Source: Pyrinomonadaceae bacterium (lineage in GTDB: Bacteria; Acidobacteriota; Blastocatellia; Pyrinomonadales; Pyrinomonadaceae). Taken from it: 64,000 nt of DNA. Location: the NCBI GenBank assembly GCA_021228405.1, contig JAJQRF010000001.1:434001-498000 (forward strand), read 5' to 3'. The notes under the pieces are model-generated. The model searched no databases. It saw only the letters and a program-made list of their open reading frames with translations, and was not told the DNA's origin. Made by a program: the position numbers and the translations under genes. Positions 47,958 through 54,603 of the stretch are shown one piece after another. Position 1 is the stretch's first letter; every line of letters begins with the position of its first letter.

Positions 47958-48125
47958 TTCTGTTCGCGCAAATTGTCATTCTGCGATAACAGAACGCCGT
48001 TCTGCGATAGCAATCTGACATTCTGTTTGCGCAGAACGGCGTTCTACGCAAACAGAATAGCATTCTGCGGTAACAAATTTTCGTTCTGCGCTGGCAAAAC
48101 AGCGTTCTGCTTTATCAAAATTAGT
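47958..48125. repeat. 21-bp tandem array D (8 units)
   Basis: Eight 21-bp units without indels, of form TTCTGCGATAACAGAA-CGCCG, TTCTGTTTGCGCAGAA-CGGCG and TTCTGCGGTAACAAAT-TTTCG. Each has TTCTG at the same phase and often CAGAA 11 nt later, so a TTCTG-N6-CAGAA dyad. Unlike A and C it lies between two genes on the same strand, downstream of the DUF58 gene and upstream of the ECF sigma gene. Confidence 0.92.
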
Positions 48126-48176
48126 GAATTTGCGAGTTTTTGATTCGATTTGATAGAAATTTCACTCTCTGATTTC

Positions 48177-49613
48177 TCAAAAACCGACAAACTTCGCCTT
48201 CTGCATCAAGCCTTTCGGCAAGTTTGATTCGTCCGCCGCCGATATGAAAAATGTATAACTGTTTTCTTTTTCGGTAAATATTTCGTCGAGTTTTTCCGCG
48301 TCTAGTTCGGCGTTTTCATCGAAATTCGGTTCGATCAAGGCAAGCCTTTTCAGATTTTTGTGCAGATGTTCCTTGCCGATACCGAATTCGCCGATTTCGC
48401 TGTCGATCACCAAACGAATCTCCGCTTGTTCGTCGGTAAAAAACGAAAGAATCGAAGCCGTGATGGAAACGCCTTTTTCAAACTTTTCCGAAACGGGCGC
48501 GGAATTTCCCTCGCGTTCGGCTTCGACGCGTTCGCGCAAAGTGAGAGTTTTTTCGTCTTCCGCAGGTTCGGGCAAACGCGTGTCGAGAAAAACCGTCACG
48601 CGCCGTTCGTCTTCGGCGGAAAATTCGCGCACGATCAAACGATTTGCCCGCGCCGTCGCCTTCCAATCGACGCGCCGCAGATCGTCCATCGGCTGATAAT
48701 CGCGCATCGAAAGCAAATCCTGTCCCATTCCGCGTTTCTGCACGACGAGTTTGCCGATGTCGAGCGGCAGATTTTCGGTTTCTTCCGAAAGCGGCGAAAG
48801 ACGCGGAAAAACGATCAGTTCCGCCGACTGCGCCGGAAGCCGCCGCCGATGACGGAAAAACCCGAACGGAAATTTGGTCGAAAGTTCAAAATCCTTGATG
48901 ATGAATCTGCCGCGATTACGGAAAATATGTTCGGCTTTATTTTCGACCGTCCGACGGCGCGGAAGATGGATAAAATAATCGAGCGTGTGTTTGACGATCG
49001 GCGGTCGTGCCATTTTTTCCGCGATCTTAACGGGCAGAATCTTTTTGAGTTCGTGCAGAATCAATGATTTTTCGCGTTCCTTTCCGCGCACTTCCGCGAC
49101 AATCGAATAACTCGGAAAAAGAAACTTGCGGTTGTGCAGACTGACCAGAATCGGCGTTTCCTGTCCCGCAAAGATCGTTTCGGGAAAACGCATTTTCACG
49201 TCTAATTTTTTCAAACAAAAATTTCCCGCAAAAAATCCGACGATCAAAGCCGCCGTCAGAAAAGAAAGCACGAGAAATAAAAGATTATTTCCCGTATTCC
49301 AAGCCGAAAATCCGACGATCACGATCAAGCCCAGATAAATCGCGCCGCCCGACGTAAACTCGAACGGCAAATTCATCTGCGAGGCTTCCGCGCTCGCGTT
49401 CCGGGCAAGCGGCGGCACGACGAAAATCAAGATCAAAAGAACAAAGATGAGCGACATTCCCGCCGCGATTCCCGCCGCACGAACGTTTCCCGAACGATGC
49501 GCCCAAAGCGTAAAAACCGCCAAGCCCAAACCGCCCAAAACGACAAACGCGGCAAGCAAAGCGTTTCGCAAATCACGCAAACTGAAAAGTTGTCGCAGAA
49601 CCTTGAAATTCAT
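48177..49613 (-). CDS. DUF58-domain membrane protein
   Basis: A 478-residue protein with two to three N-terminal TM helices (NALLAAFVVLGGLGLAVFTL; AGIAAGMSLIFVLLILIFVV; GGAIYLGLIVIVGFSAWNTG) followed by a DUF58 domain: FPFGFFRHRRRLPA, IVFPRLSPL and the signature GMGQDLLSMRDYQPMDDLRR with VDWKATARANRLIVREF. DUF58 proteins pair with MoxR-family AAA+ ATPases in envelope or metal-enzyme maturation; the moxR-like gene lies 0.6 kb upstream on the same strand, with a BrnT/BrnA toxin-antitoxin pair between them. Length is normal. Confidence 0.92.
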   Translation of the reverse strand: MNFKVLRQLFSLRDLRNALLAAFVVLGGLGLAVFTLWAHRSGNVRAAGIAAGMSLIFVLLILIFVVPPLARNASAEASQMNLPFEFTSGGAIYLGLIVIVGFSAWNTGNNLLFLVLSFLTAALIVGFFAGNFCLKKLDVKMRFPETIFAGQETPILVSLHNRKFLFPSYSIVAEVRGKEREKSLILHELKKILPVKIAEKMARPPIVKHTLDYFIHLPRRRTVENKAEHIFRNRGRFIIKDFELSTKFPFGFFRHRRRLPAQSAELIVFPRLSPLSEETENLPLDIGKLVVQKRGMGQDLLSMRDYQPMDDLRRVDWKATARANRLIVREFSAEDERRVTVFLDTRLPEPAEDEKTLTLRERVEAEREGNSAPVSEKFEKGVSITASILSFFTDEQAEIRLVIDSEIGEFGIGKEHLHKNLKRLALIEPNFDENAELDAEKLDEIFTEKENSYTFFISAADESNLPKGLMQKAKFVGF

Positions 49614-49630
49614 TTAGATTGTCGTTGAAA

Positions 49631-49900
49631 TTATTTGGCAGATTTTTCGTTTTCGATCAAACGCCGCAAAGTTTGGTTGATATTTATTTGATAACTTTCG
49701 TCGGTTTCCGTTCGGCTTTTAAAGTGTTCGACAATATCCGCATCGAGCAAAATCGCAACTTTGTCTTTCAGAATATGACGCGCCGGTCGATAACGCTTGA
49801 CTCCCGTTTTCGGCAAATCAGTTTCGGCAATTCCGTCTTCACGCATTTGCGCCAAATCCTCTTCTGTCACCTCAACTTCAATTATTCTATCACTTATCAT
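49631..49900 (-). CDS. brnA: BrnA-type antitoxin
   Basis: About 89 residues from the ATG at 49900 (MISDRIIEVEVTEEDLAQMR), which overlaps the toxin stop by 11 bp as usual for brnTA; a longer frame to 49957 is not needed. The C-terminus has the BrnA ribbon-helix-helix: DKVAILLDADIVEHFKSRTE and YQININQTLRRLIENEKSA. BrnA binds BrnT and represses the operon promoter. The pair lies inside the moxR-DUF58 gene string, downstream gene starting 18 nt after the brnA stop. Confidence 0.88.
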   Translation of the reverse strand: MISDRIIEVEVTEEDLAQMREDGIAETDLPKTGVKRYRPARHILKDKVAILLDADIVEHFKSRTETDESYQININQTLRRLIENEKSAK

Positions 49901-50183
49901 ATTCTTCTCTGTTTTTATTATAAGCTCGTTCTTCATACGGACGCGCTTTTTCCGCACTAATGATTCTGATCTTTTCTCTTACCGTATAAGTTACGCGCAA
50001 AATCCTTAAACCCGACAAACCGATCAAAACAAATCTCGTTTCCGAAATATTCGAGTGAGCATCATCATACTCTTCAATCGCCCATTCATCAAAAAATGTG
50101 AGCGTTGCTTCTTCAAACGTGATTCCTTCGTGTTTTTTGACGTTTTCTGCGGCTTTATTTGTGTCCCATTCAAAATCCATCAA
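49890..50183 (-). CDS. brnT: BrnT-type ribonuclease toxin
   Basis: A 97-residue toxin of the BrnT family: FEWDTNKAAENVKKHEGITF at the start, EEATLTFFDEWAIEEYDDAH, then RFVLIGLSGLRILRVTYTVR and EKIRIISAEKARPYEERAYN, which hold the conserved Arg and Glu-Lys residues of the RelE-like ribonuclease fold. It begins 10 nt after the moxR stop, so toxin expression may depend on the moxR promoter. The toxin-first order with overlapping antitoxin is typical for this family. Confidence 0.9.
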   Translation of the reverse strand: MMDFEWDTNKAAENVKKHEGITFEEATLTFFDEWAIEEYDDAHSNISETRFVLIGLSGLRILRVTYTVREKIRIISAEKARPYEERAYNKNREEYDK

Positions 50184-50192
50184 GTTTTCAAA

Positions 50193-51191
50193 CTAAATCG
50201 GAACGCTGATTTTTTGGAGAATGTCGCTTAAAATCTGTTCGGCTTCGCGCATTTTTTGTTTTGAACTCGACGTGCGCGAATTAACGATGATGCGGTGCGC
50301 GAAACACGGAACGACGAGCCGTTTGATGTCGTCGGCGATGCAGAAATCGCGTCCTTCGATCAGAGCCAAAGCCTGCGCCGAACGGAAAAGCGCAAGCGTT
50401 CCGCGCGGACTGATGCCGAGTTCGAGCATTTCGGATTTGCGCGTTAATTCGACGATCTGCAAAAGATAATTGACGAGCGCATCGTCAACGCGGACTTCCG
50501 CCGCGCGTTGCTGTAGTTCCAAAAGATCGTTTTCGCTCATTACCGGGCGCACGAATTCGAGCGGGTTTCGCGATTCGCGGTCGCGTAGAATGCGTCTTTC
50601 GTCGTCCAATTGCGGATAACCGATGTGCAGACGCATCATAAATCTGTCCAACTGCGATTCGGGAAGCGGATAAGTTCCGTGATGTTCCGCCGGATTTTGC
50701 GTCGCAATGACCATAAACGGCAATGGCAACGGACGCGAAACGCCTTCGACCGTGACCTGTTCTTCCGCCATCGCTTCGAGCAATGCGCTTTGCGTTTTCG
50801 GCGTGGCGCGGTTGATCTCGTCCGCCAGCACGATATTTGAAAAGATCGCGCCCGGTTTCCATTCAAAATTTCCGCTTCGCTGGTTGTAAACCGAAAGCCC
50901 GATCACGTCCGAAGGAAGTAGGTCTGAGGTAAACTGGATGCGCTGAAACGATAAATCCAAAGCACGCGCCAAAGCGTTAGAAAGCGTAGTTTTCCCGATG
51001 CCCGGAACGTCTTCGATCAAAAGATGACCTTTTGCCAAAAGCGCGACGAGAGCAAATTTGACGGTTTCCGATTTTCCTTTGATGACGCGTTCGATCGCGG
51101 TTTGCAGGGCGTGAATTTTAGTGTTTGCATCAAACGCAAAGGTTGCGGGTTCGGTTGTGGCTTGTGTTTCGGTGGTTATCCAATCTCTCAT
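50193..51191 (-). CDS. MoxR-family AAA+ ATPase
   Basis: A 332-residue MoxR ATPase. Walker A GHLLIEDVPGIGKTTLSNAL (~53-72), Walker B and the following NIVLADEINRATPKTQSALLE (~115-135), sensor 1 VIATQNPAEHHGTYPLPESQ (~158-177) with the family's LDRFMMRLHIGYP, and a C-terminal lid domain with ISPRGTLALFRSAQALALIE. These ATPases work with DUF58 or VWA proteins as chaperones. DUF58 follows after an inserted brnTA pair. The start ATG at 51191 gives MRDWITTETQATTEPATFAF; a later start is also possible because this N-terminal stretch is low in complexity. Confidence 0.94.
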   Translation of the reverse strand: MRDWITTETQATTEPATFAFDANTKIHALQTAIERVIKGKSETVKFALVALLAKGHLLIEDVPGIGKTTLSNALARALDLSFQRIQFTSDLLPSDVIGLSVYNQRSGNFEWKPGAIFSNIVLADEINRATPKTQSALLEAMAEEQVTVEGVSRPLPLPFMVIATQNPAEHHGTYPLPESQLDRFMMRLHIGYPQLDDERRILRDRESRNPLEFVRPVMSENDLLELQQRAAEVRVDDALVNYLLQIVELTRKSEMLELGISPRGTLALFRSAQALALIEGRDFCIADDIKRLVVPCFAHRIIVNSRTSSSKQKMREAEQILSDILQKISVPI

Positions 51192-51411
51192 TTTTATGTG
51201 TCGGCAAAACGCGCCTTTTTTATTTTACAAAATTATCCGTCCAAACTGCATCAAATATTTTTGCAAACTAACAATTATAGATGCTTATTTGCGGAAAAAG
51301 TTCCAATAAGTTTTGCGGAAGTTGCATTTTCTCTCAAAAAACATCTAAAATTTTGAAACTTCTATTAATAAACTTCGTGAAGAAGACTCGGAGGAATAAT
51401 TTTCTAAATAT

Positions 51412-51891
51412 ATGACAAACTTACGCCAACGCTTTAAAGACCAACGCGGTTTTAACTTGATCGAGTTAATGATCGTGATTGCCATTATCGGATTATTGAT
51501 CGGTGTCGGCAGTTTTGCCTGGAGTTCGATGATCAAAAGCGGAAACGAAGCGACTGCCGCCCAGACGCTCGATAAAATACGCACTTTTCAAACTCAATAC
51601 GCCGCCAAAAACCGCGGAAAATTCGGAAGTTTTGATGAACTGATCAGAACGGTCGGTTTGGATGAAAAATTTGCCGGAGATGCGCCTGTTTCAAACGGTT
51701 ACATTTTTACGATGGTCGTTGAAGAACCGTCAGGAAACAAACCCTCATCTTATAAAATCAATGCCGATCCGCAGGTTTCCGAAGGCGTTCAGGCAACAGG
51801 TTCAAGGCATTTTTACACGGATTCGTCGCTCGGCACGATCAAAGCCACCGAGGAAAATCGTCCGGCGAAGCCTGAAGATCCTTCAATTTAA
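51412..51891 (+). CDS. Type IV prepilin-like protein
   Basis: A 159-residue protein with a class III signal: RFKDQRG-FNLIELMIVIAI, cleaved after the Gly with methylation of Phe, followed by the hydrophobic N-helix IIGLLIGVGSFAWSS. The globular part has a long helix (NEATAAQTLDKIRTFQTQYA) and a beta region that includes EEPSGNKPSSYKINADPQVS. Its single gene and short size fit a minor pilin or pseudopilin of a type IV pilus or type II secretion system; no pilus assembly genes are in the window. Stop is 20 nt before tRNA-Val. Confidence 0.9.
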   Translation: MTNLRQRFKDQRGFNLIELMIVIAIIGLLIGVGSFAWSSMIKSGNEATAAQTLDKIRTFQTQYAAKNRGKFGSFDELIRTVGLDEKFAGDAPVSNGYIFTMVVEEPSGNKPSSYKINADPQVSEGVQATGSRHFYTDSSLGTIKATEENRPAKPEDPSI

Positions 51892-51911
51892 TGTTACAAT
51901 TCAATATTTCA

Positions 51912-51986
51912 GCCGACTTAGCTCAGTGGTAGAGCACTCGCTTCACACGCGATAGGTCACAAGTTCAAATCTTGTAGTCGGCACCA
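51912..51986 (+). tRNA. tRNA-Val (anticodon CAC)
   Basis: Seventy-five nt with encoded CCA. Acceptor GCCGACT pairs with AGTCGGC, D arm GCTCAGTGGTAGAGC, anticodon loop TTCACAC giving CAC (reads GTG, valine), T arm ACAAG-TTCAAAT-CTTGT. The first pair of the anticodon stem (C27-T43) is mismatched. A terminator follows 16 nt later. Confidence 0.93.
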
Positions 51987-52002
51987 ATTTTTCAATAATT
52001 CA

Positions 52003-52028
52003 GGGGCTTTTACAGCCCCTTTTTTTTT
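52003..52028 (+). terminator. Terminator after tRNA-Val
   Basis: AGGGGCT-TTTAC-AGCCCCT followed by a run of eight or more T. Confidence 0.93.
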
Positions 52029-52054
52029 GGCTTGGATTATTTAGTTCATAAAAT

Positions 52055-52897
52055 CTATTTGCCGATTTCCGCCTCGACAAAGATCGGAAAATGGTCGGAC
52101 GGAAAATGCAGATTCATCGAATCGCTCAGAACGGCATATTTTTTAATCCGAATTCGCTTTGAATTATCAATGAAAATGTAATCGATCAAACGGGTTACGG
52201 GTTCGTTAAACTTGAAACCGTTAAAGCTCCCGCTTGGTCCGAAAGGTTCTGATTCGGACGCATCGCGCGAATCGGTCATCGCCTTTTTCAGATTTTTTAT
52301 GCGCTCCGTATCGGGTTCTGAGTTAAAATCTCCCATAAAAAAAACAGGATAATCTTTCGTATTGACCGCTCTTATTTTCGCCAGAATCATTTCGATTCCT
52401 CTGGTTCGCGCAACTTCGCCCACGTGGTCAAGATGCGTGTTGAAAACCCGGAAAGTTTTTTTGGTTTTTAAGTCTTTGAAAAGTCCGAATGTGCAGATTC
52501 GCGGATACGCGGCATCCCAGCTTTTTGAAGATTTTTCCGGCGTTTCCGAAAGCCAGAAGGTATTTTCCCCGGAAACCTTGAAACGATTTCTTTTGAAAAA
52601 TATCGCCGAAGCTTCGCCCTTTCCGCCTTCGTCGCGCCCGATTCCGATGTGCGAATATGCGGGCAGATTTGCGGTCAGATCATTGATTTGATTTGGCAAG
52701 GCTTCCTGCACGCCGAAAATATCGGGTTCGTAAAACTTCATCTGCGAAATAAAAAAATCTTTGCGATTGTTCCAGGCATTGTCTTTGTCCGAAGCGAGGT
52801 CGAGCCTGATGTTGTAAGTCATCACCTTCAAACTTTGCGCCGCCGTAAGCTCAATAAATAAAAACGTTAAGATCAAAACAAGAATCAGTTTTTTCAT
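52055..52897 (-). CDS. Secreted endonuclease/exonuclease/phosphatase-family protein
   Basis: About 280 residues from the ATG at 52897 (MKKLILVLILTFLFIELTAA), a Sec signal; the frame is open from 52927 with no added domain. EEP-fold motifs: KVMTYNIRLD (start), EPDIFGVQEAL with the metal Glu, RVFNTHLDHVGEVAR, VFFMGDFNSEPDTERI and the final LHFPSDHFPIFVEAE with the catalytic Asp-His. Such exported enzymes hydrolyse DNA, inositol phosphates or sphingomyelin; the substrate is not known. It ends close to the tRNA terminator and begins near the AT-rich accessory stretch. Confidence 0.9.
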   Translation of the reverse strand: MKKLILVLILTFLFIELTAAQSLKVMTYNIRLDLASDKDNAWNNRKDFFISQMKFYEPDIFGVQEALPNQINDLTANLPAYSHIGIGRDEGGKGEASAIFFKRNRFKVSGENTFWLSETPEKSSKSWDAAYPRICTFGLFKDLKTKKTFRVFNTHLDHVGEVARTRGIEMILAKIRAVNTKDYPVFFMGDFNSEPDTERIKNLKKAMTDSRDASESEPFGPSGSFNGFKFNEPVTRLIDYIFIDNSKRIRIKKYAVLSDSMNLHFPSDHFPIFVEAEIGK

Positions 52898-52929
52898 AAA
52901 AATTTCTATTTCATCCGATAAACCCACAC

Positions 52930-53115
52930 TTAATCGCCGTAAAATTTTTGCGGAAAATTCGCGTCGTCAATTTCTTTCTGTCCGCTCCAATCGCCGCTGA
53001 TTGCGTTATTTATTTTCAGGTGAAAGTTTTGGTAAAATACCCATTCCGCATCGGTTTTATGCTCGCCGACAAATGTGTCGTAAATCCTGCCGTCAACCAT
53101 AAAATCGATTTTTCC
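52930..53115 (-). pseudogene. C-terminal remnant of a family-16 glycoside hydrolase-like gene
   Basis: On the minus strand a frame reads IDFMVDGRIYDTFVGEHKTD, WVFYQNFHLKINNAISGDWS and DDANFPQKFYGD then stop. That is the order of the last ~60 residues of GH16 or laminarinase-like proteins (a DG turn, the F-H-L-x-x-N-x-x-x-G-x-W strand, FPQ). Upstream of about 53115 the frame continues but no longer resembles the family, and no start or catalytic ExDxE motif is found. So only a broken tail remains. Confidence 0.5.
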
Positions 53116-53483
53116 GTGATTACCCGAATCTTGTGCAACATCAAATGTTGCAACATTCCGATCATAACTGCTAATAATAAAATTGTTCCAGAATAAAATC
53201 TTAAAGTTTCAAAAGAATACTTTGCCGCTATTTTTCTGTGTCCAATAACCGAAATTAAAACATTACATTAACGATTCTAAACTAAGATTTAAGAACAATC
53301 ACATCCAGAATTATATGACAGACATTATTCGCCGAAACCTTATCAACTAAGCTTTTGAGCTAAGTTCGCAAAGCACATTTTACATATTTAACTCATTACT
53401 TTTTAAGTCAAGAGAAGTTTTTATAAAATCGCTTTTTTTATTGATTATAATTTGCTTTCGCAAACAAACTATGTATTATTTGT
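53116..53483. other. AT-rich non-coding stretch
   Basis: No credible gene on either strand between the GH16 remnant and the XRE regulator leader. Base composition is clearly more AT-rich than neighbours. Only scattered short ORFs and no hairpin of note except the operator-like site at 53484. Confidence 0.55.
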
Positions 53484-53496
53484 AAGGTAAGACCTT
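53484..53496. promoter_or_regulatory. Operator-like dyad, far upstream of XRE gene
   Basis: AAGGTAAGACCTT, one mismatch from the perfect form AAGGTA-N-TACCTT, with an AAAGGTAATAA half-site following at 53504. Lies 205 nt before the regulator ATG. Confidence 0.45.
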
Positions 53497-53685
53497 ATGG
53501 CAATAAAGGTAATAATTTATACAAAAAGCAAGGGTTTGAGAGATGTTTGGAAATCATCCAATAAGCAGTTAAATATAACGCATAGTTTTGCTAATCGATC
53601 AATTAAGTAGGGAATAAATTATTTCAAAATATAATTCAAGGTATAGGCTTAATATTTTTCAGACTATACTTTTTCAAATAATAAT

Positions 53686-53698
53686 AAGGTATTACCTG
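53686..53698. promoter_or_regulatory. Operator-like dyad at the XRE gene start
   Basis: AAGGTATTACCTG, ending 2 nt before the ATG and occupying the ribosome site position. The same 13-mer with T at the end occurs at 54207-54219 after the gene. Likely binding site for the encoded regulator. Confidence 0.5.
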
Positions 53699-53700
53699 AA

Positions 53701-54180
53701 ATGGCTGAAACTTTAGGGGAACTTATCAAGCGTCGAATGAAAGACCTTGATATAAAAAACAATTCCGAATTGGGAAGAATGCTGAAACTTTCCGATGCTT
53801 ATATCGGAGATTTGGTTAACGACCGCGGAAAAACCAAATCGGGAACATACAAGCCGCGCCCGGCAACGCTGGCAAAGTTAGCGCGGGTTCTGCGGGTTTC
53901 CGAATTGGAAATCTTAAATGCGGTCGGATATACCTCGCAGGAAAAAGAAGTCCAGACATACCAAATCGCGCCGGGTGTCACGTTGACATTCGATAAAACT
54001 TCAAACTGGCAAGACGAAGAGATAAATAAATTTGTAGAAACCGTCGAGATCATTGCCAACGGAATAAAATTAGATAACAAAAACTTTACCGTCAATGATA
54101 AGCGTGTTGATATGAAAGGAAAATACGGTGAAGATGTCTTGACCGAAAAGGATTTGCAGAATCTTCTCGATGAAGATTAA
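53701..54180 (+). CDS. XRE-family transcriptional regulator
   Basis: A 159-residue protein with an N-terminal Cro/C1-type HTH: LGELIKRRMKDLDIKNNSEL, GRMLKLSDAYIGDLVNDRGK and a longer insertion (TKSGTYKPRPATLAKLARVL). The C-terminal part, from about residue 95 (VTLTFDKTSNWQDEEINKFV) to the acidic end EKDLQNLLDED, is not recognised. It lies in the AT-rich accessory region, with AAGGTA-N-TACCTT-type dyads before its start and after its stop that suggest autoregulation. The next gene is a convergent secreted peptide, which ends 55 nt away. Confidence 0.85.
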   Translation: MAETLGELIKRRMKDLDIKNNSELGRMLKLSDAYIGDLVNDRGKTKSGTYKPRPATLAKLARVLRVSELEILNAVGYTSQEKEVQTYQIAPGVTLTFDKTSNWQDEEINKFVETVEIIANGIKLDNKNFTVNDKRVDMKGKYGEDVLTEKDLQNLLDED

Positions 54181-54184
54181 AAAA

Positions 54185-54219
54185 AAGGCAATACCTCTAA
54201 AATACAAAGGTATTACCTT
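54185..54219 (-). terminator. Terminator of the secreted repeat-peptide gene
   Basis: Arms AAGGCAATACCT / AGGTATTACCTT with a loop of 11 nt and a TTTTTT run on the minus strand after the stem. The right arm includes the 13-mer AAGGTATTACCTT that resembles the sites at 53484 and 53686, so it may double as an operator. Confidence 0.6.
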
Positions 54220-54234
54220 AAAATTGAATTTCAT

Positions 54235-54501
54235 TTAACCGAAAATTTCGTTTAAGAATTTGTAAATTTTCGTGTAAACGGTTTCTTCCGTTTCTGTCGG
54301 TTGCTGACTGACTAAACCGGTCGTTTGCCCTTGCGGAGAGGTTTTACCTCCACCGATCGGAGTAATGCCGTCTCCGGTAAAACAGGTCGTTTGTCCCTGA
54401 GGACAGGTTTTACTTCCGCCGATCGGAGTAATGCCGTCTCCGGCAAAGGCTGACAGACTCAAAACGAAAGACAAAGTGAACAGAATAATGATTTTTTTCA
54501 T
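54235..54501 (-). CDS. Secreted two-repeat peptide precursor, 88 residues
   Basis: Sec signal MKKIIILFTLSFVLSLSAFA with a clean Ala-x-Ala site, after which the mature part would start GDGITPIGG. The unit GDGITPIGG-x-KT-x-PQGQTT occurs twice, 22 residues apart (first copy with Cys at two positions, second with Ser/Gly). The tail is acidic and aromatic (TETEETVYTKIYKFLNEIFG). Not a known family. The gene is divergent from a TPR/Fis-type regulator, 102 nt between starts. The repeated, secreted, short product beside a TPR regulator suggests a signalling or bacteriocin-like peptide; inference only. Confidence 0.75.
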   Translation of the reverse strand: MKKIIILFTLSFVLSLSAFAGDGITPIGGSKTCPQGQTTCFTGDGITPIGGGKTSPQGQTTGLVSQQPTETEETVYTKIYKFLNEIFG

Positions 54502-54603
54502 GTAATTTTCTCCAAAATTTTTAATTTGTTTATTTTATGAACAAACGTGACACGATTGTTCAACGACTATCATACAAGATTTCTTGTGTAATGTTTTAAG
54601 AAG

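Noticed and set aside
51912-51986. tRNA-Val as integration site for the 53-57 kb stretch
   Set aside because: No second copy of the tRNA 3' end and no integrase were seen in the window.
52948-53196. 82-residue plus-strand ORF
   Set aside because: Antisense of the GH16-like remnant; no ribosome site or family resemblance.
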